Origin: Ampullaceana balthica
Taxonomy: Eukaryota > Mollusca > Gastropoda > Lymnaeidae
NCBI GenBank assembly: GCA_944989445.1
Contig: CALYLW010000053.1
Span: 1-64,000 of the forward strand
Reading direction: 5' to 3'
DNA: 64,000 bases
This document shows positions 1-15,800 of this stretch, one piece after another (position 1 is the stretch's first letter; each line of letters starts with the position of its first letter). Both the position numbers and the translations under genes were made by a program. A model generated the notes under the pieces. That model did not search any database. It saw only the letters and a list, made by a program, of their open reading frames with translations, and had not been told where the DNA came from.

Positions 1-3000
1 TATCAGGATATCAGTCTGGAATACAAGTTGTTTAATATACCATCTTAGGTGATATCAGTCATGGAATACAACGTTGTTTTATACCATCTTAGGTATATCA
101 GTCATGGAATACAACGTTGTTTATATATACCATCTTAGGTGATATCAGTCATGGAATACAACGTTGTTTAATATACCATCTTAGGTGATATCAGTCATGG
201 AATACAACGTTGTTTAATATACCATCTTAGGTGATATCAGTCATGGAATACAACGTTGTTTAATATACCATCTTAGGTGATATCAGTCATGGAATACAAC
301 GTTGTTTAATATACCATCTTAGGTGATATCAGTCATGGAATACAACGTTGTTTAATATACCATCTTAGGTGATATCAGTCATGGAATACAACGTTGTTTA
401 ATATACCATCTTAGGTGATATCAGTCATGGAATACAACGTTGTTTAATATACCATCTTAGGTGATATCAGTCATGGAATACAACGTTGTTTAATATACCA
501 TCTTAGGTGATATCAGTCATGGAATACAACGTTGTTTAATATACCATCTTAGGTGATATCAGTCATGGAATACAACGTTGTTTAATATACCATCTTAGGT
601 GATATCAGTCATGGAATACAACGTTGTTTAATATACCATCTTAGGTGATATCAGTCATGGAATACAACGTTGTTTAATATACCATCTTAGGTGATATCAG
701 TCATGGAATACAACGTTGTTTAATATACCATCTTAGGTGATATCAGTCATGGAATACAACGTTGTTTAATATACCATCTTAGGTGATATCAGTCATGGAA
801 TACAACGTTGTTTAATATACCATCTTAGGTGATATCAGTCATGGAATACAACGTTGTTTAATTACCATCTTAGGTATATCAGTCATGGAATACAACGTTG
901 TTTAATATACCATCTTAGGTGATATCAGTCATGGAATACAACGTTGTTTAATATACCATCTTAGGTGATATCAGTCATGGAATACAACGTTGTTTAATAT
1001 ACCATCTTAGGTGATATCAGTCATGGAATACAACGTTGTTTAATATACCATCTTAGGTGATATCAGTCATGGAATACAACGTTGTTTAATATACCATCTT
1101 AGGTGATATCAGTCATGGAATACAACGTTGTTTAATATACCATCTTAGGTGATATCAGTCATGGAATACAACGTTGTTTAATATACCATCTTAGGTGATA
1201 TCAGTCATGGAATACAACGTTGTTTAATATACCATCTTAGGTGATATCAGTCATGGAATACAACGTTGTTTAATATACCATCTTAGGTGATATCAGTCAT
1301 GGAATACAACGTTGTTTAATATACCATCTTAGGTGATATCAGTCATGGAATACAACGTTGTTTAATATACCATCTTAGGTGATATCAGTCATGGAATACA
1401 ACGTTGTTTAATATACCATCTTAGGTGATATCAGTCATGGAATACAACGTTGTTTAATATACCATCTTAGGTGATATCAGTCATGGAATACAACGTTGTT
1501 TAATATACCATCTTAGGTGATATCAGTCATGGAATACAACGTTGTTTAATATACCATCTTAGGTGATATCAGTCATGGAATACAACGTTGTTTAATATAC
1601 CATCTTAGGTGATATCAGTCATGGAATACAACGTTGTTTAATATACCATCTTAGGTGATATCAGTCATGGAATACAACGTTGTTTAATATACCATCTTAG
1701 GTGATATCAGTCATGGAATACAACGTTGTTTAATATACCATCTTAGGTGATATCAGTCATGGAATACAACGTTGTTTAATATACCATCTTAGGTGATATC
1801 AGTCATGGAATACAACGTTGTTTAATATACCATCTTAGGTGATATCAGTCATGGAATACAACGTTGTTTAATATACCATCTTAGGTGATATCAGTCATGG
1901 AATACAACGTTGTTTAATATACCATCTTAGGTGATATCAGTCATGGAATACAACGTTGTTTAATATACCATCTTAGGTGATATCAGTCATGGAATACAAC
2001 GTTGTTTAATATACCATCTTAGGTGATATCAGTCATGGAATACAACGTTGTTTAATATACCATCTTAGGTGATATCAGTCATGGAATACAACGTTGTTTA
2101 ATATACCATCTTAGGTGATATCAGTCATGGAATACAACGTTGTTTAATATACCATCTTAGGTGATATCAGTCATGGAATACAACGTTGTTTAATATACCA
2201 TCTTAGGTGATATCAGTCATGGAATACAACGTTGTTTAATATACCATCTTAGGTGATATCAGTCATGGAATACAACGTTGTTTAATATACCATCTTAGGT
2301 GATATCAGTCATGGAATACAACGTTGTTTAATATACCATCTTAGGTGATATCAGTCATGGAATACAACGTTGTTTAATATACCATCTTAGGTGATATCAG
2401 TCATGGAATACAACGTTGTTTAATATACCATCTTAGGTGATATCAGTCATGGAATACAACGTTGTTTAATATACCATCTTAGGTGATATCAGTCATGGAA
2501 TACAACGTTGTTTAATATACCATCTTAGGTGATATCAGTCATGGAATACAACGTTGTTTAATATACCATCTTAGGTGATATCAGTCATGGAATACAACGT
2601 TGTTTAATATACCATCTTAGGTGATATCAGTCATGGAATACAACGTTGTTTAATATACCATCTTAGGTGATATCAGTCATGGAATACAACGTTGTTTAAT
2701 ATACCATCTTAGGTGATATCAGTCATGGAATACAACGTTGTTTAATATACCATCTTAGGTGATATCAGTCATGGAATACAACGTTGTTTAATATACCATC
2801 TTAGGTGATATCAGTCATGGAATACAACGTTGTTTAATATACCATCTTAGGTGATATCAGTCATGGAATACAACGTTGTTTAATATACCATCTTAGGTGA
2901 TATCAGTCATGGAATACAACGTTGTTTAATATACCATCTTAGGTGATATCAGTCATGGAATACAACGTTGTTTAATATACCATCTTAGGTGATATCAGTC

Positions 3001-6000
3001 ATGGAATACAACGTTGTTTAATATACCATCTTAGGTGATATCAGTCATGGAATACAACGTTGTTTAATATACCATCTTAGGTGATATCAGTCATGGAATA
3101 CAACGTTGTTTAATATACCATCTTAGGTGATATCAGTCATGGAATACAACGTTGTTTAATATACCATCTTAGGTGATATCAGTCATGGAATACAACGTTG
3201 TTTAATATACCATCTTAGGTGATATCAGTCATGGAATACAACGTTGTTTAATATACCATCTTAGGTGATATCAGTCATGGAATACAACGTTGTTTAATAT
3301 ACCATCTTAGGTGATATCAGTCATGGAATACAACGTTGTTTAATATACCATCTTAGGTGATATCAGTCATGGAATACAACGTTGTTTAATATACCATCTT
3401 AGGTGATATCAGTCATGGAATACAACGTTGTTTAATATACCATCTTAGGTGATATCAGTCATGGAATACAACGTTGTTTAATATACCATCTTAGGTGATA
3501 TCAGTCATGGAATACAACGTTGTTTAATATACCATCTTAGGTGATATCAGTCATGGAATACAACGTTGTTTAATATACCATCTTAGGTGATATCAGTCAT
3601 GGAATACAACGTTGTTTAATATACCATCTTAGGTGATATCAGTCATGGAATACAACGTTGTTTAATATACCATCTTAGGTGATATCAGTCATGGAATACA
3701 ACGTTGTTTAATATACCATCTTAGGTGATATCAGTCATGGAATACAACGTTGTTTAATATACCATCTTAGGTGATATCAGTCATGGAATACAACGTTGTT
3801 TAATATACCATCTTAGGTGATATCAGTCATGGAATACAACGTTGTTTAATATACCATCTTAGGTGATATCAGTCATGGAATACAACGTTGTTTAATATAC
3901 CATCTTAGGTGATATCAGTCATGGAATACAACGTTGTTTAATATACCATCTTAGGTGATATCAGTCATGGAATACAACGTTGTTTAATATACCATCTTAG
4001 GTGATATCAGTCATGGAATACAACGTTGTTTAATATACCATCTTAGGTGATATCAGTCATGGAATACAACGTTGTTTAATATACCATCTTAGGTGATATC
4101 AGTCATGGAATACAACGTTGTTTAATATACCATCTTAGGTGATATCAGTCATGGAATACAACGTTGTTTAATATACCATCTTAGGTGATATCAGTCATGG
4201 AATACAACGTTGTTTAATATACCATCTTAGGTGATATCAGTCATGGAATACAACGTTGTTTAATATACCATCTTAGGTGATATCAGTCATGGAATACAAC
4301 GTTGTTTAATATACCATCTTAGGTGATATCAGTCATGGAATACAACGTTGTTTAATATACCATCTTAGGTGATATCAGTCATGGAATACAACGTTGTTTA
4401 ATATACCATCTTAGGTGATATCAGTCATGGAATACAACGTTGTTTAATATACCATCTTAGGTGATATCAGTCATGGAATACAACGTTGTTTAATATACCA
4501 TCTTAGGTGATATCAGTCATGGAATACAACGTTGTTTAATATACCATCTTAGGTGATATCAGTCATGGAATACAACGTTGTTTAATATACCATCTTAGGT
4601 GATATCAGTCATGGAATACAACGTTGTTTAATATACCATCTTAGGTGATATCAGTCATGGAATACAACGTTGTTTAATATACCATCTTAGGTGATATCAG
4701 TCATGGAATACAACGTTGTTTAATATACCATCTTAGGTGATATCAGTCATGGAATACAACGTTGTTTAATATACCATCTTAGGTGATATCAGTCATGGAA
4801 TACAACGTTGTTTAATATACCATCTTAGGTGATATCAGTCATGGAATACAACGTTGTTTAATATACCATCTTAGGTGATATCAGTCATGGAATACAACGT
4901 TGTTTAATATACCATCTTAGGTGATATCAGTCATGGAATACAACGTTGTTTAATATACCATCTTAGGTGATATCAGTCATGGAATACAACGTTGTTTAAT
5001 ATACCATCTTAGGTGATATCAGTCATGGAATACAACGTTGTTTAATATACCATCTTAGGTGATATCAGTCATGGAATACAACGTTGTTTAATATACCATC
5101 TTAGGTGATATCAGTCATGGAATACAACGTTGTTTAATATACCATCTTAGGTGATATCAGTCATGGAATACAACGTTGTTTAATATACCATCTTAGGTGA
5201 TATCAGTCATGGAATACAACGTTGTTTAATATACCATCTTAGGTGATATCAGTCATGGAATACAACGTTGTTTAATATACCATCTTAGGTGATATCAGTC
5301 ATGGAATACAACGTTGTTTAATATACCATCTTAGGTGATATCAGTCATGGAATACAACGTTGTTTAATATACCATCTTAGGTGATATCAGTCATGGAATA
5401 CAACGTTGTTTAATATACCATCTTAGGTGATATCAGTCATGGAATACAACGTTGTTTAATATACCATCTTAGGTGATATCAGTCATGGAATACAACGTTG
5501 TTTAATATACCATCTTAGGTGATATCAGTCATGGAATACAACGTTGTTTAATATACCATCTTAGGTGATATCAGTCATGGAATACAACGTTGTTTAATAT
5601 ACCATCTTAGGTGATATCAGTCATGGAATACAACGTTGTTTAATATACCATCTTAGGTGATATCAGTCATGGAATACAACGTTGTTTAATATACCATCTT
5701 AGGTGATATCAGTCATGGAATACAACGTTGTTTAATATACCATCTTAGGTGATATCAGTCATGGAATACAACGTTGTTTAATATACCATCTTAGGTGATA
5801 TCAGTCATGGAATACAACGTTGTTTAATATACCATCTTAGGTGATATCAGTCATGGAATACAACGTTGTTTAATATACCATCTTAGGTGATATCAGTCAT
5901 GGAATACAACGTTGTTTAATATACCATCTTAGGTGATATCAGTCATGGAATACAACGTTGTTTAATATACCATCTTAGGTGATATCAGTCATGGAATACA

Positions 6001-9000
6001 ACGTTGTTTAATATACCATCTTAGGTGATATCAGTCATGGAATACAACGTTGTTTAATATACCATCTTAGGTGATATCAGTCATGGAATACAACGTTGTT
6101 TAATATACCATCTTAGGTGATATCAGTCATGGAATACAACGTTGTTTAATATACCATCTTAGGTGATATCAGTCATGGAATACAACGTTGTTTAATATAC
6201 CATCTTAGGTGATATCATCATGGAATACAACGTTGTTTTAATATACCATCTAGGTGATATCAGTCATGGAATACAACGTTGTTTAATATACCATCTTAGG
6301 TGATATCAGTCATGGAATACAACGTTGTTTAATATACCATCTTAGGTGATATCAGTCATGGAATACAACGTTGTTTAATATACCATCTTAGGTGATATCA
6401 GTCATGGAATACAACGTTGTTTAATATACCATCTTAGGTGATATCAGTCATGGAATACAACGTTGTTTAATATACCATCTTAGGTGATATCAGTCATGGA
6501 ATACAACGTTGTTTAATATACCATCTTAGGTGATATCAGTCATGGAATACAACGTTGTTTAATATACCATCTTAGGTATATCAGTCATGGAATACAACGT
6601 TGTTTAATATCCATCTGATACTGAGTGATATCATGTGATATCAGTCATGGAATACAACGTTGTTTAAATAGTGACGTAGCAGATACTTAGGTGATATCAG
6701 TCATGGAATACAACGTTGTTTAATATACCATCTTAGGTGATATCAGTCATGGAATACAACGTTGTTTAATATACCATCTTAGGTGATATCAGTCATGGAA
6801 TACAACGTTGTTTAATATACCATCTTAGGTGATATCAGTCATGGAATACAACGTTGTTTAATATACCATCTTAGGTGATATCAGTCATGGAATACAACGT
6901 TGTTTAATATACCATCTTAGGTGATATCAGTCATGGAATACAACGTTGTTTAATATACCATCTTAGGTGATATCAGTCATGGAATACAACGTTGTTTAAT
7001 ATACCATCTTAGGTGATATCAGTCATGGAATACAACGTTGTTTAATATACCATCTTAGGTGATATCAGTCATGGAATACAACGTTGTTTAATATACCATC
7101 TTAGGTGATATCAGTCATGGAATACAACGTTGTTTAATATACCATCTTAGGTGATATCAGTCATGGAATACAACGTTGTTTAATATACCATCTTAGGTGA
7201 TATCAGTCATGGAATACAACGTTGTTTAATATACCATCTTAGGTGATATCAGTCATGGAATACAACGTTGTTTAATATACCATCTTAGGTGATATCAGTC
7301 ATGGAATACAACGTTGTTTAATATACCATCTTAGGTGATATCAGTCATGGAATACAACGTTGTTTAATATACCATCTTAGGTGATATCAGTCATGGAATA
7401 CAACGTTGTTTAATATACCATCTTAGGTGATATCAGTCATGGAATACAACGTTGTTTAATATACCATCTTAGGTGATATCAGTCATGGAATACAACGTTG
7501 TTTAATATACCATCTTAGGTGATATCAGTCATGGAATACAACGTTGTTTAATATACCATCTTAGGTGATATCAGTCATGGAATACAACGTTGTTTAATAT
7601 ACCATCTTAGGTGATATCAGTCATGGAATACAACGTTGTTTAATATACCATCTTAGGTGATATCAGTCATGGAATACAACGTTGTTTAATATACCATCTT
7701 AGGTGATATCAGTCATGGAATACAACGTTGTTTAATATACCATCTTAGGTGATATCAGTCATGGAATACAACGTTGTTTAATATACCATCTTAGGTGATA
7801 TCAGTCATGGAATACAACGTTGTTTAATATACCATCTTAGGTGATATCAGTCATGGAATACAACGTTGTTTAATATACCATCTTAGGTGATATCAGTCAT
7901 GGAATACAACGTTGTTTAATATACCATCTTAGGTGATATCAGTCATGGAATACAACGTTGTTTAATATACCATCTTAGGTGATATCAGTCATGGAATACA
8001 ACGTTGTTTAATATACCATCTTAGGTGATATCAGTCATGGAATACAACGTTGTTTAATATACCATCTTAGGTGATATCAGTCATGGAATACAACGTTGTT
8101 TAATATACCATCTTAGGTGATATCAGTCATGGAATACAACGTTGTTTAATATACCATCTTAGGTGATATCAGTCATGGAATACAACGTTGTTTAATATAC
8201 CATCTTAGGTGATATCAGTCATGGAATACAACGTTGTTTAATATACCATCTTAGGTGATATCAGTCATGGAATACAACGTTGTTTAATATACCATCTTAG
8301 GTGATATCAGTCATGGAATACAACGTTGTTTAATATACCATCTTAGGTGATATCAGTCATGGAATACAACGTTGTTTAATATACCATCTTAGGTGATATC
8401 AGTCATGGAATACAACGTTGTTTAATATACCATCTTAGGTGATATCAGTCATGGAATACAACGTTGTTTAATATACCATCTTAGGTGATATCAGTCATGG
8501 AATACAACGTTGTTTAATATACCATCTTAGGTGATATCAGTCATGGAATACAACGTTGTTTAATATACCATCTTAGGTGATATCAGTCATGGAATACAAC
8601 GTTGTTTAATATACCATCTTAGGTGATATCAGTCATGGAATACAACGTTGTTTAATATACCATCTTAGGTGATATCAGTCATGGAATACAACGTTGTTTA
8701 ATATACCATCTTAGGTGATATCAGTCATGGAATACAACGTTGTTTAATATACCATCTTAGGTGATATCAGTCATGGAATACAACGTTGTTTAATATACCA
8801 TCTTAGGTGATATCAGTCATGGAATACAACGTTGTTTAATATACCATCTTAGGTGATATCAGTCATGGAATACAACGTTGTTTAATATACCATCTTAGGT
8901 GATATCAGTCATGGAATACAACGTTGTTTAATATACCATCTTAGGTGATATCAGTCATGGAATACAACGTTGTTTAATATACCATCTTAGGTGATATCAG

Positions 9001-12000
9001 TCATGGAATACAACGTTGTTTAATATACCATCTTAGGTGATATCAGTCATGGAATACAACGTTGTTTAATATACCATCTTAGGTGATATCAGTCATGGAA
9101 TACAACGTTGTTTAATATACCATCTTAGGTGATATCAGTCATGGAATACAACGTTGTTTAATATACCATCTTAGGTGATATCAGTCATGGAATACAACGT
9201 TGTTTAATATACCATCTTAGGTGATATCAGTCATGGAATACAACGTTGTTTAATATACCATCTTAGGTGATATCAGTCATGGAATACAACGTTGTTTAAT
9301 ATACCATCTTAGGTGATATCAGTCATGGAATACAACGTTGTTTAATATACCATCTTAGGTGATATCAGTCATGGAATACAACGTTGTTTAATATACCATC
9401 TTAGGTGATATCAGTCATGGAATACAACGTTGTTTAATATACCATCTTAGGTGATATCAGTCATGGAATACAACGTTGTTTAATATACCATCTTAGGTGA
9501 TATCAGTCATGGAATACAACGTTGTTTAATATACCATCTTAGGTGATATCAGTCATGGAATACAACGTTGTTTAATATACCATCTTAGGTGATATCAGTC
9601 ATGGAATACAACGTTGTTTAATATACCATCTTAGGTGATATCAGTCATGGAATACAACGTTGTTTAATATACCATCTTAGGTGATATCAGTCATGGAATA
9701 CAACGTTGTTTAATATACCATCTTAGGTGATATCAGTCATGGAATACAACGTTGTTTAATATACCATCTTAGGTGATATCAGTCATGGAATACAACGTTG
9801 TTTAATATACCATCTTAGGTGATATCAGTCATGGAATACAACGTTGTTTAATATACCATCTTAGGTGATATCAGTCATGGAATACAACGTTGTTTAATAT
9901 ACCATCTTAGGTGATATCAGTCATGGAATACAACGTTGTTTAATATACCATCTTAGGTGATATCAGTCATGGAATACAACGTTGTTTAATATACCATCTT
10001 AGGTGATATCAGTCATGGAATACAACGTTGTTTAATATACCATCTTAGGTGATATCAGTCATGGAATACAACGTTGTTTAATATACCATCTTAGGTGATA
10101 TCAGTCATGGAATACAACGTTGTTTAATATACCATCTTAGGTGATATCAGTCATGGAATACAACGTTGTTTAATATACCATCTTAGGTGATATCAGTCAT
10201 GGAATACAACGTTGTTTAATATACCATCTTAGGTGATATCAGTCATGGAATACAACGTTGTTTAATATACCATCTTAGGTGATATCAGTCATGGAATACA
10301 ACGTTGTTTAATATACCATCTTAGGTGATATCAGTCATGGAATACAACGTTGTTTAATATACCATCTTAGGTGATATCAGTCATGGAATACAACGTTGTT
10401 TAATATACCATCTTAGGTGATATCAGTCATGGAATACAACGTTGTTTAATATACCATCTTAGGTGATATCAGTCATGGAATACAACGTTGTTTAATATAC
10501 CATCTTAGGTGATATCAGTCATGGAATACAACGTTGTTTAATATACCATCTTAGGTGATATCAGTCATGGAATACAACGTTGTTTAATATACCATCTTAG
10601 GTGATATCAGTCATGGAATACAACGTTGTTTAATATACCATCTTAGGTGATATCAGTCATGGAATACAACGTTGTTTAATATACCATCTTAGGTGATATC
10701 AGTCATGGAATACAACGTTGTTTAATATACCATCTTAGGTGATATCAGTCATGGAATACAACGTTGTTTAATATACCATCTTAGGTGATATCAGTCATGG
10801 AATACAACGTTGTTTAATATACCATCTTAGGTGATATCAGTCATGGAATACAACGTTGTTTAATATACCATCTTAGGTGATATCAGTCATGGAATACAAC
10901 GTTGTTTAAATACCATCTTAGGTGATATCAGTCATGGAATACAACGTTGTTTAATATACCATCTTAGGTGATATCAGTCATGGAATACAACGTTGTTTAA
11001 TATACCATCTTAGGTGATATCAGTCATGGAATACAACGTTGTTTAATATACCATCTTAGGTGATATCAGTCATGGAATACAACGTTGTTTAATATACCAT
11101 CTTAGGTGATATCAGTCATGGAATACAACGTTGTTTAATATACCATCTTAGGTGATATCAGTCATGGAATACAACGTTGTTTAATATACCATCTTAGGTG
11201 ATATCAGTCATGGAATACAACGTTGTTTAATATACCATCTTAGGTGATATCAGTCATGGAATACAACGTTGTTTAATATACCATCTTAGGTGATATCAGT
11301 CATGGAATACAACGTTGTTTAATATACCATCTTAGGTGATATCAGTCATGGAATACAACGTTGTTTAATATACCATCTTAGGTGATATCAGTCATGGAAT
11401 ACAACGTTGTTTAATATACCATCTTAGGTGATATCAGTCATGGAATACAACGTTGTTTAATATACCATCTTAGGTGATATCAGTCATGGAATACAACGTT
11501 GTTTAATATACCATCTTAGGTGATATCAGTCATGGAATACAACGTTGTTTAATATACCATCTTAGGTGATATCAGTCATGGAATACAACGTTGTTTAATA
11601 TACCATCTTAGGTGATATCAGTCATGGAATACAACGTTGTTTAATATACCATCTTAGGTGATATCAGTCATGGAATACAACGTTGTTTAATATACCATCT
11701 TAGGTGATATCAGTCATGGAATACAACGTTGTTTAATATACCATCTTAGGTGATATCAGTCATGGAATACAACGTTGTTTAATATACCATCTTAGGTGAT
11801 ATCAGTCATGGAATACAACGTTGTTTAATATACCATCTTAGGTGATATCAGTCATGGAATACAACGTTGTTTAATATACCATCTTAGGTGATATCAGTCA
11901 TGGAATACAACGTTGTTTAATATACCATCTTAGGTGATATCAGTCATGGAATACAACGTTGTTTAATATACCATCTTAGGTGATATCAGTCATGGAATAC

Positions 12001-14867
12001 AACGTTGTTTAATATACCATCTTAGGTGATATCAGTCATGGAATACAACGTTGTTTAATATACCATCTTAGGTGATATCAGTCATGGAATACAACGTTGT
12101 TTAATATACCATCTTAGGTGATATCAGTCATGGAATACAACGTTGTTTAATATACCATCTTAGGTGATATCAGTCATGGAATACAACGTTGTTTAATATA
12201 CCATCTTAGGTGATATCAGTCATGGAATACAACGTTGTTTAATATACCATCTTAGGTGATATCAGTCATGGAATACAACGTTGTTTAATATACCATCTTA
12301 GGTGATATCAGTCATGGAATACAACGTTGTTTAATATACCATCTTAGGTGATATCAGTCATGGAATACAACGTTGTTTAATATACCATCTTAGGTGATAT
12401 CAGTCATGGAATACAACGTTGTTTAATATACCATCTTAGGTGATATCAGTCATGGAATACAACGTTGTTTAATATACCATCTTAGGTGATATCAGTCATG
12501 GAATACAACGTTGTTTAATATACCATCTTAGGTGATATCAGTCATGGAATACAACGTTGTTTAATATACCATCTTAGGTGATATCAGTCATGGAATACAA
12601 CGTTGTTTAATATACCATCTTAGGTGATATCAGTCATGGAATACAACGTTGTTTAATATACCATCTTAGGTGATATCAGTCATGGAATACAACGTTGTTT
12701 AATATACCATCTTAGGTGATATCAGTCATGGAATACAACGTTGTTTAATATACCATCTTAGGTGATATCAGTCATGGAATACAACGTTGTTTAATATACC
12801 ATCTTAGGTGATATCAGTCATGGAATACACATACAGTTCGTGTTTAATATACCATCTTAGGTGATATCAGTCATGGAATACAACGTTGTTTAATATACCA
12901 TCTTAGGTGATATCAGTCATGGAATACAACGTTGTTTAATATACCATCTTAGGTGATATCAGTCATGGAATACAACGTTGTTTAATATACCATCTTAGGT
13001 GATATCAGTCATGGAATACAACGTTGTTTAATATACCATCTTAGGTGATATCAGTCATGGAATACAACGTTGTTTAATATACCATCTTAGGTGATATCAG
13101 TCATGGAATACAACGTTGTTTAATATACCATCTTAGGTGATATCAGTCATGGAATACAACGTTGTTTAATATACCATCTTAGGTGATATCAGTCATGGAA
13201 TACAACGTTGTTTAATATACCATCTTAGGTGATATCAGTCATGGAATACAACGTTGTTTAATATACCATCTTAGGTGATATCAGTCATGGAATACAACGT
13301 TGTTTAATATACCATCTTAGGTGATATCAGTCATGGAATACAACGTTGTTTAATATACCATCTTAGGTGATATCAGTCATGGAATACAACGTTGTTTAAT
13401 ATACCATCTTAGGTGATATCAGTCATGGAATACAACGTTGTTTAATATACCATCTTAGGTGATATCAGTCATGGAATACAACGTTGTTTAATATACCATC
13501 TTAGGTGATATCAGTCATGGAATACAACGTTGTTTAATATACCATCTTAGGTGATATCAGTCATGGAATACAACGTTGTTTAATATACCATCTTAGGTGA
13601 TATCAGTCATGGAATACAACGTTGTTTAATATACCATCTTAGGTGATATCAGTCATGGAATACAACGTTGTTTAATATACCATCTTAGGTGATATCAGTC
13701 ATGGAATACAACGTTGTTTAATATACCATCTTAGGTGATATCAGTCATGGAATACAACGTTGTTTAATATACATCTTAGGTGATATCAGTCATGGAATAC
13801 AACGTTGTTTAATATACCATCTTAGGTGATATCAGTCATGGAATACAACGTTGTTTAATATACCATCTTAGGTGATATCAGTCATGGAATACAACGTTGT
13901 TTAATATACCATCTTAGGTGATATCAGTCATGGAATACAACGTTGTTTAATATACCATCTTAGGTGATATCAGTCATGGAATACAACGTTGTTTAATATA
14001 CCATCTTAGGTGATATCAGTCATGGAATACAACGTTGTTTAATATACCATCTTAGGTGATATCAGTCATGGAATACAACGTTGTTTAATATACCATCTTA
14101 GGTGATATCAGTCATGGAATACAACGTTGTTTAATATACCATCTTAGGTGATATCAGTCATGGAATACAACGTTGTTTAATATACCATCTTAGGTGATAT
14201 CAGTCATGGAATACAACGTTGTTTAATATACCATCTTAGGTGATATCAGTCATGGAATACAACGTTGTTTAATATACCATCTTAGGTGATATCAGTCATG
14301 GAATACAACGTTGTTTAATATACCATCTTAGGTGATATCAGTCATGGAATACAACGTTGTTTAATATACCATCTTAGGTGATATCAGTCATGGAATACAA
14401 CGTTGTTTAATATACCATCTTAGGTGATATCAGTCATGGAATACAACGTTGTTTAATATACCATCTTAGGTGATATCAGTCATGGAATACAACGTTGTTT
14501 AATATACCATCTTAGGTGATATCAGTCATGGAATACAACGTTGTTTAATATACCATCTTAGGTGATATCAGTCATGGAATACAACGTTGTTTAATATACC
14601 ATCTTAGGTGATATCAGTCATGGAATACAACGTTGTTTAATATACCATCTTAGGTGATATCAGTCATGGAATACAACGTTGTTTAATATACCATCTTAGG
14701 TGATATCAGTCATGGAATACAACGTTGTTTAATATACCATCTTAGGTGATATCAGTCATGGAATACAACGTTGTTTAATATACCATCTTAGGTGATATCA
14801 GTCATGGAATACAACGTTGTTTAATATACCATCTTAGGTGATATCAGTCATGGAATCAACGTTGTTT
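1..14867. repeat. 46-bp satellite array, about 323 copies
   Basis: A 46-bp unit repeats head to tail and runs off the left edge. Each unit has one GATATC, inside the 8-bp palindrome TGATATCA, and one AACGTT, inside the 10-bp palindrome ACAACGTTGT. It also holds a near-perfect inverted repeat, ATATACC-ATCTTA-GGTGATAT. There is one CpG per unit. Copies are essentially identical. Departures are confined to a few places: about 1-130, 860-880, 6215-6255, 6570-6695 (scrambled), 10905-10910, 12825-12842, 13770 and the last unit at 14850-14867. 46 is not a multiple of 3 and stops recur, so the array is non-coding. The uniformity implies recent amplification or homogenisation. A centromeric, pericentromeric or subtelomeric role is possible but the sequence does not show one. 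Confidence 0.98.
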
Positions 14868-15800
14868 CACCTAGAAAAGAAAGTAGAACTACGGTAATTT
14901 CTACTGTTATAAACAATTAAAATACTTCATTTATTGAAAGGTCAAGTTTGATTCGTTAGAAATGCGGATTTACTATCAGTAGGTCAGAAAAATACAATTT
15001 GTTTACGTGAATGAACGAGGGAAGCAAGGTTGTGTAATTTTCTTTTTTTTTGGGGGAAGTTATTTTTATCTGAATTGTATTCCATCATTAAATATATTTT
15101 TTCAAAGGGGCTTTACTGCAGCATTCAATTGAAAAATGTCATAATTATTAACAGCGATTTGTTACACTGAATTGAAAAGTTTTTTTGAAGTTAAAGCTAT
15201 TTCCTTGACTTTACGGCATATTTAAAACAAGCTGACAGGAATCTATTTTCTGTACAGTGTGTCATTCATCGACGTCATTTATTCTTTAAAAAAATATTAC
15301 TGAAAGTTTGCATGGCTAACTAGATGCCATTGGAGCAGTTGTAAAATCAAAAGGAATGCTTTCAATGAGAGACTATCTGCTCAACATTGTTAGGAAAATG
15401 ACAAAGACTATAATCGTTTACTTATTCAAACAGAAGTATATTGGTAAACAAAAATTGCATTAAAAAAATAGATTTTATGCCCTCTTTGATTCAGTGTTGG
15501 AATTCCTGGAAAGCAAGAACAGTGATTTACAACACGCTTAACTCAAAAAAACAAAAACAACACACACACACACAAATTATTTTTAAAAATTAAATATCCT
15601 TTTTGAATGATTTGTTTACCAAATTCAACGAAAATAATTTGAAATGATAAGGTGACAAATTTAATTTTAATTTAATCAAAACAAAAAACGTAATATCTTC
15701 GTTTGTCGCAAACCTTTTTCTTGACATACAAAATGTGAGAAGAGGAGAATGTTCTCCGTTTTCAAATCTTTCGAAACAGAAAAATAGAGATAAAGATTTG
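14868..15800. other. AT-rich gene-free stretch
   Basis: Unique-looking AT-rich DNA between two tandem arrays. It has a short (CA)n tract near 15560 and poly-A/poly-T runs. No splice-consistent coding segment or transposon terminus was recognised. Confidence 0.6.

Noticed and set aside
1..14867. CRISPR-like array
   Set aside because: Units are contiguous with no unique spacers, and the genome is eukaryotic.
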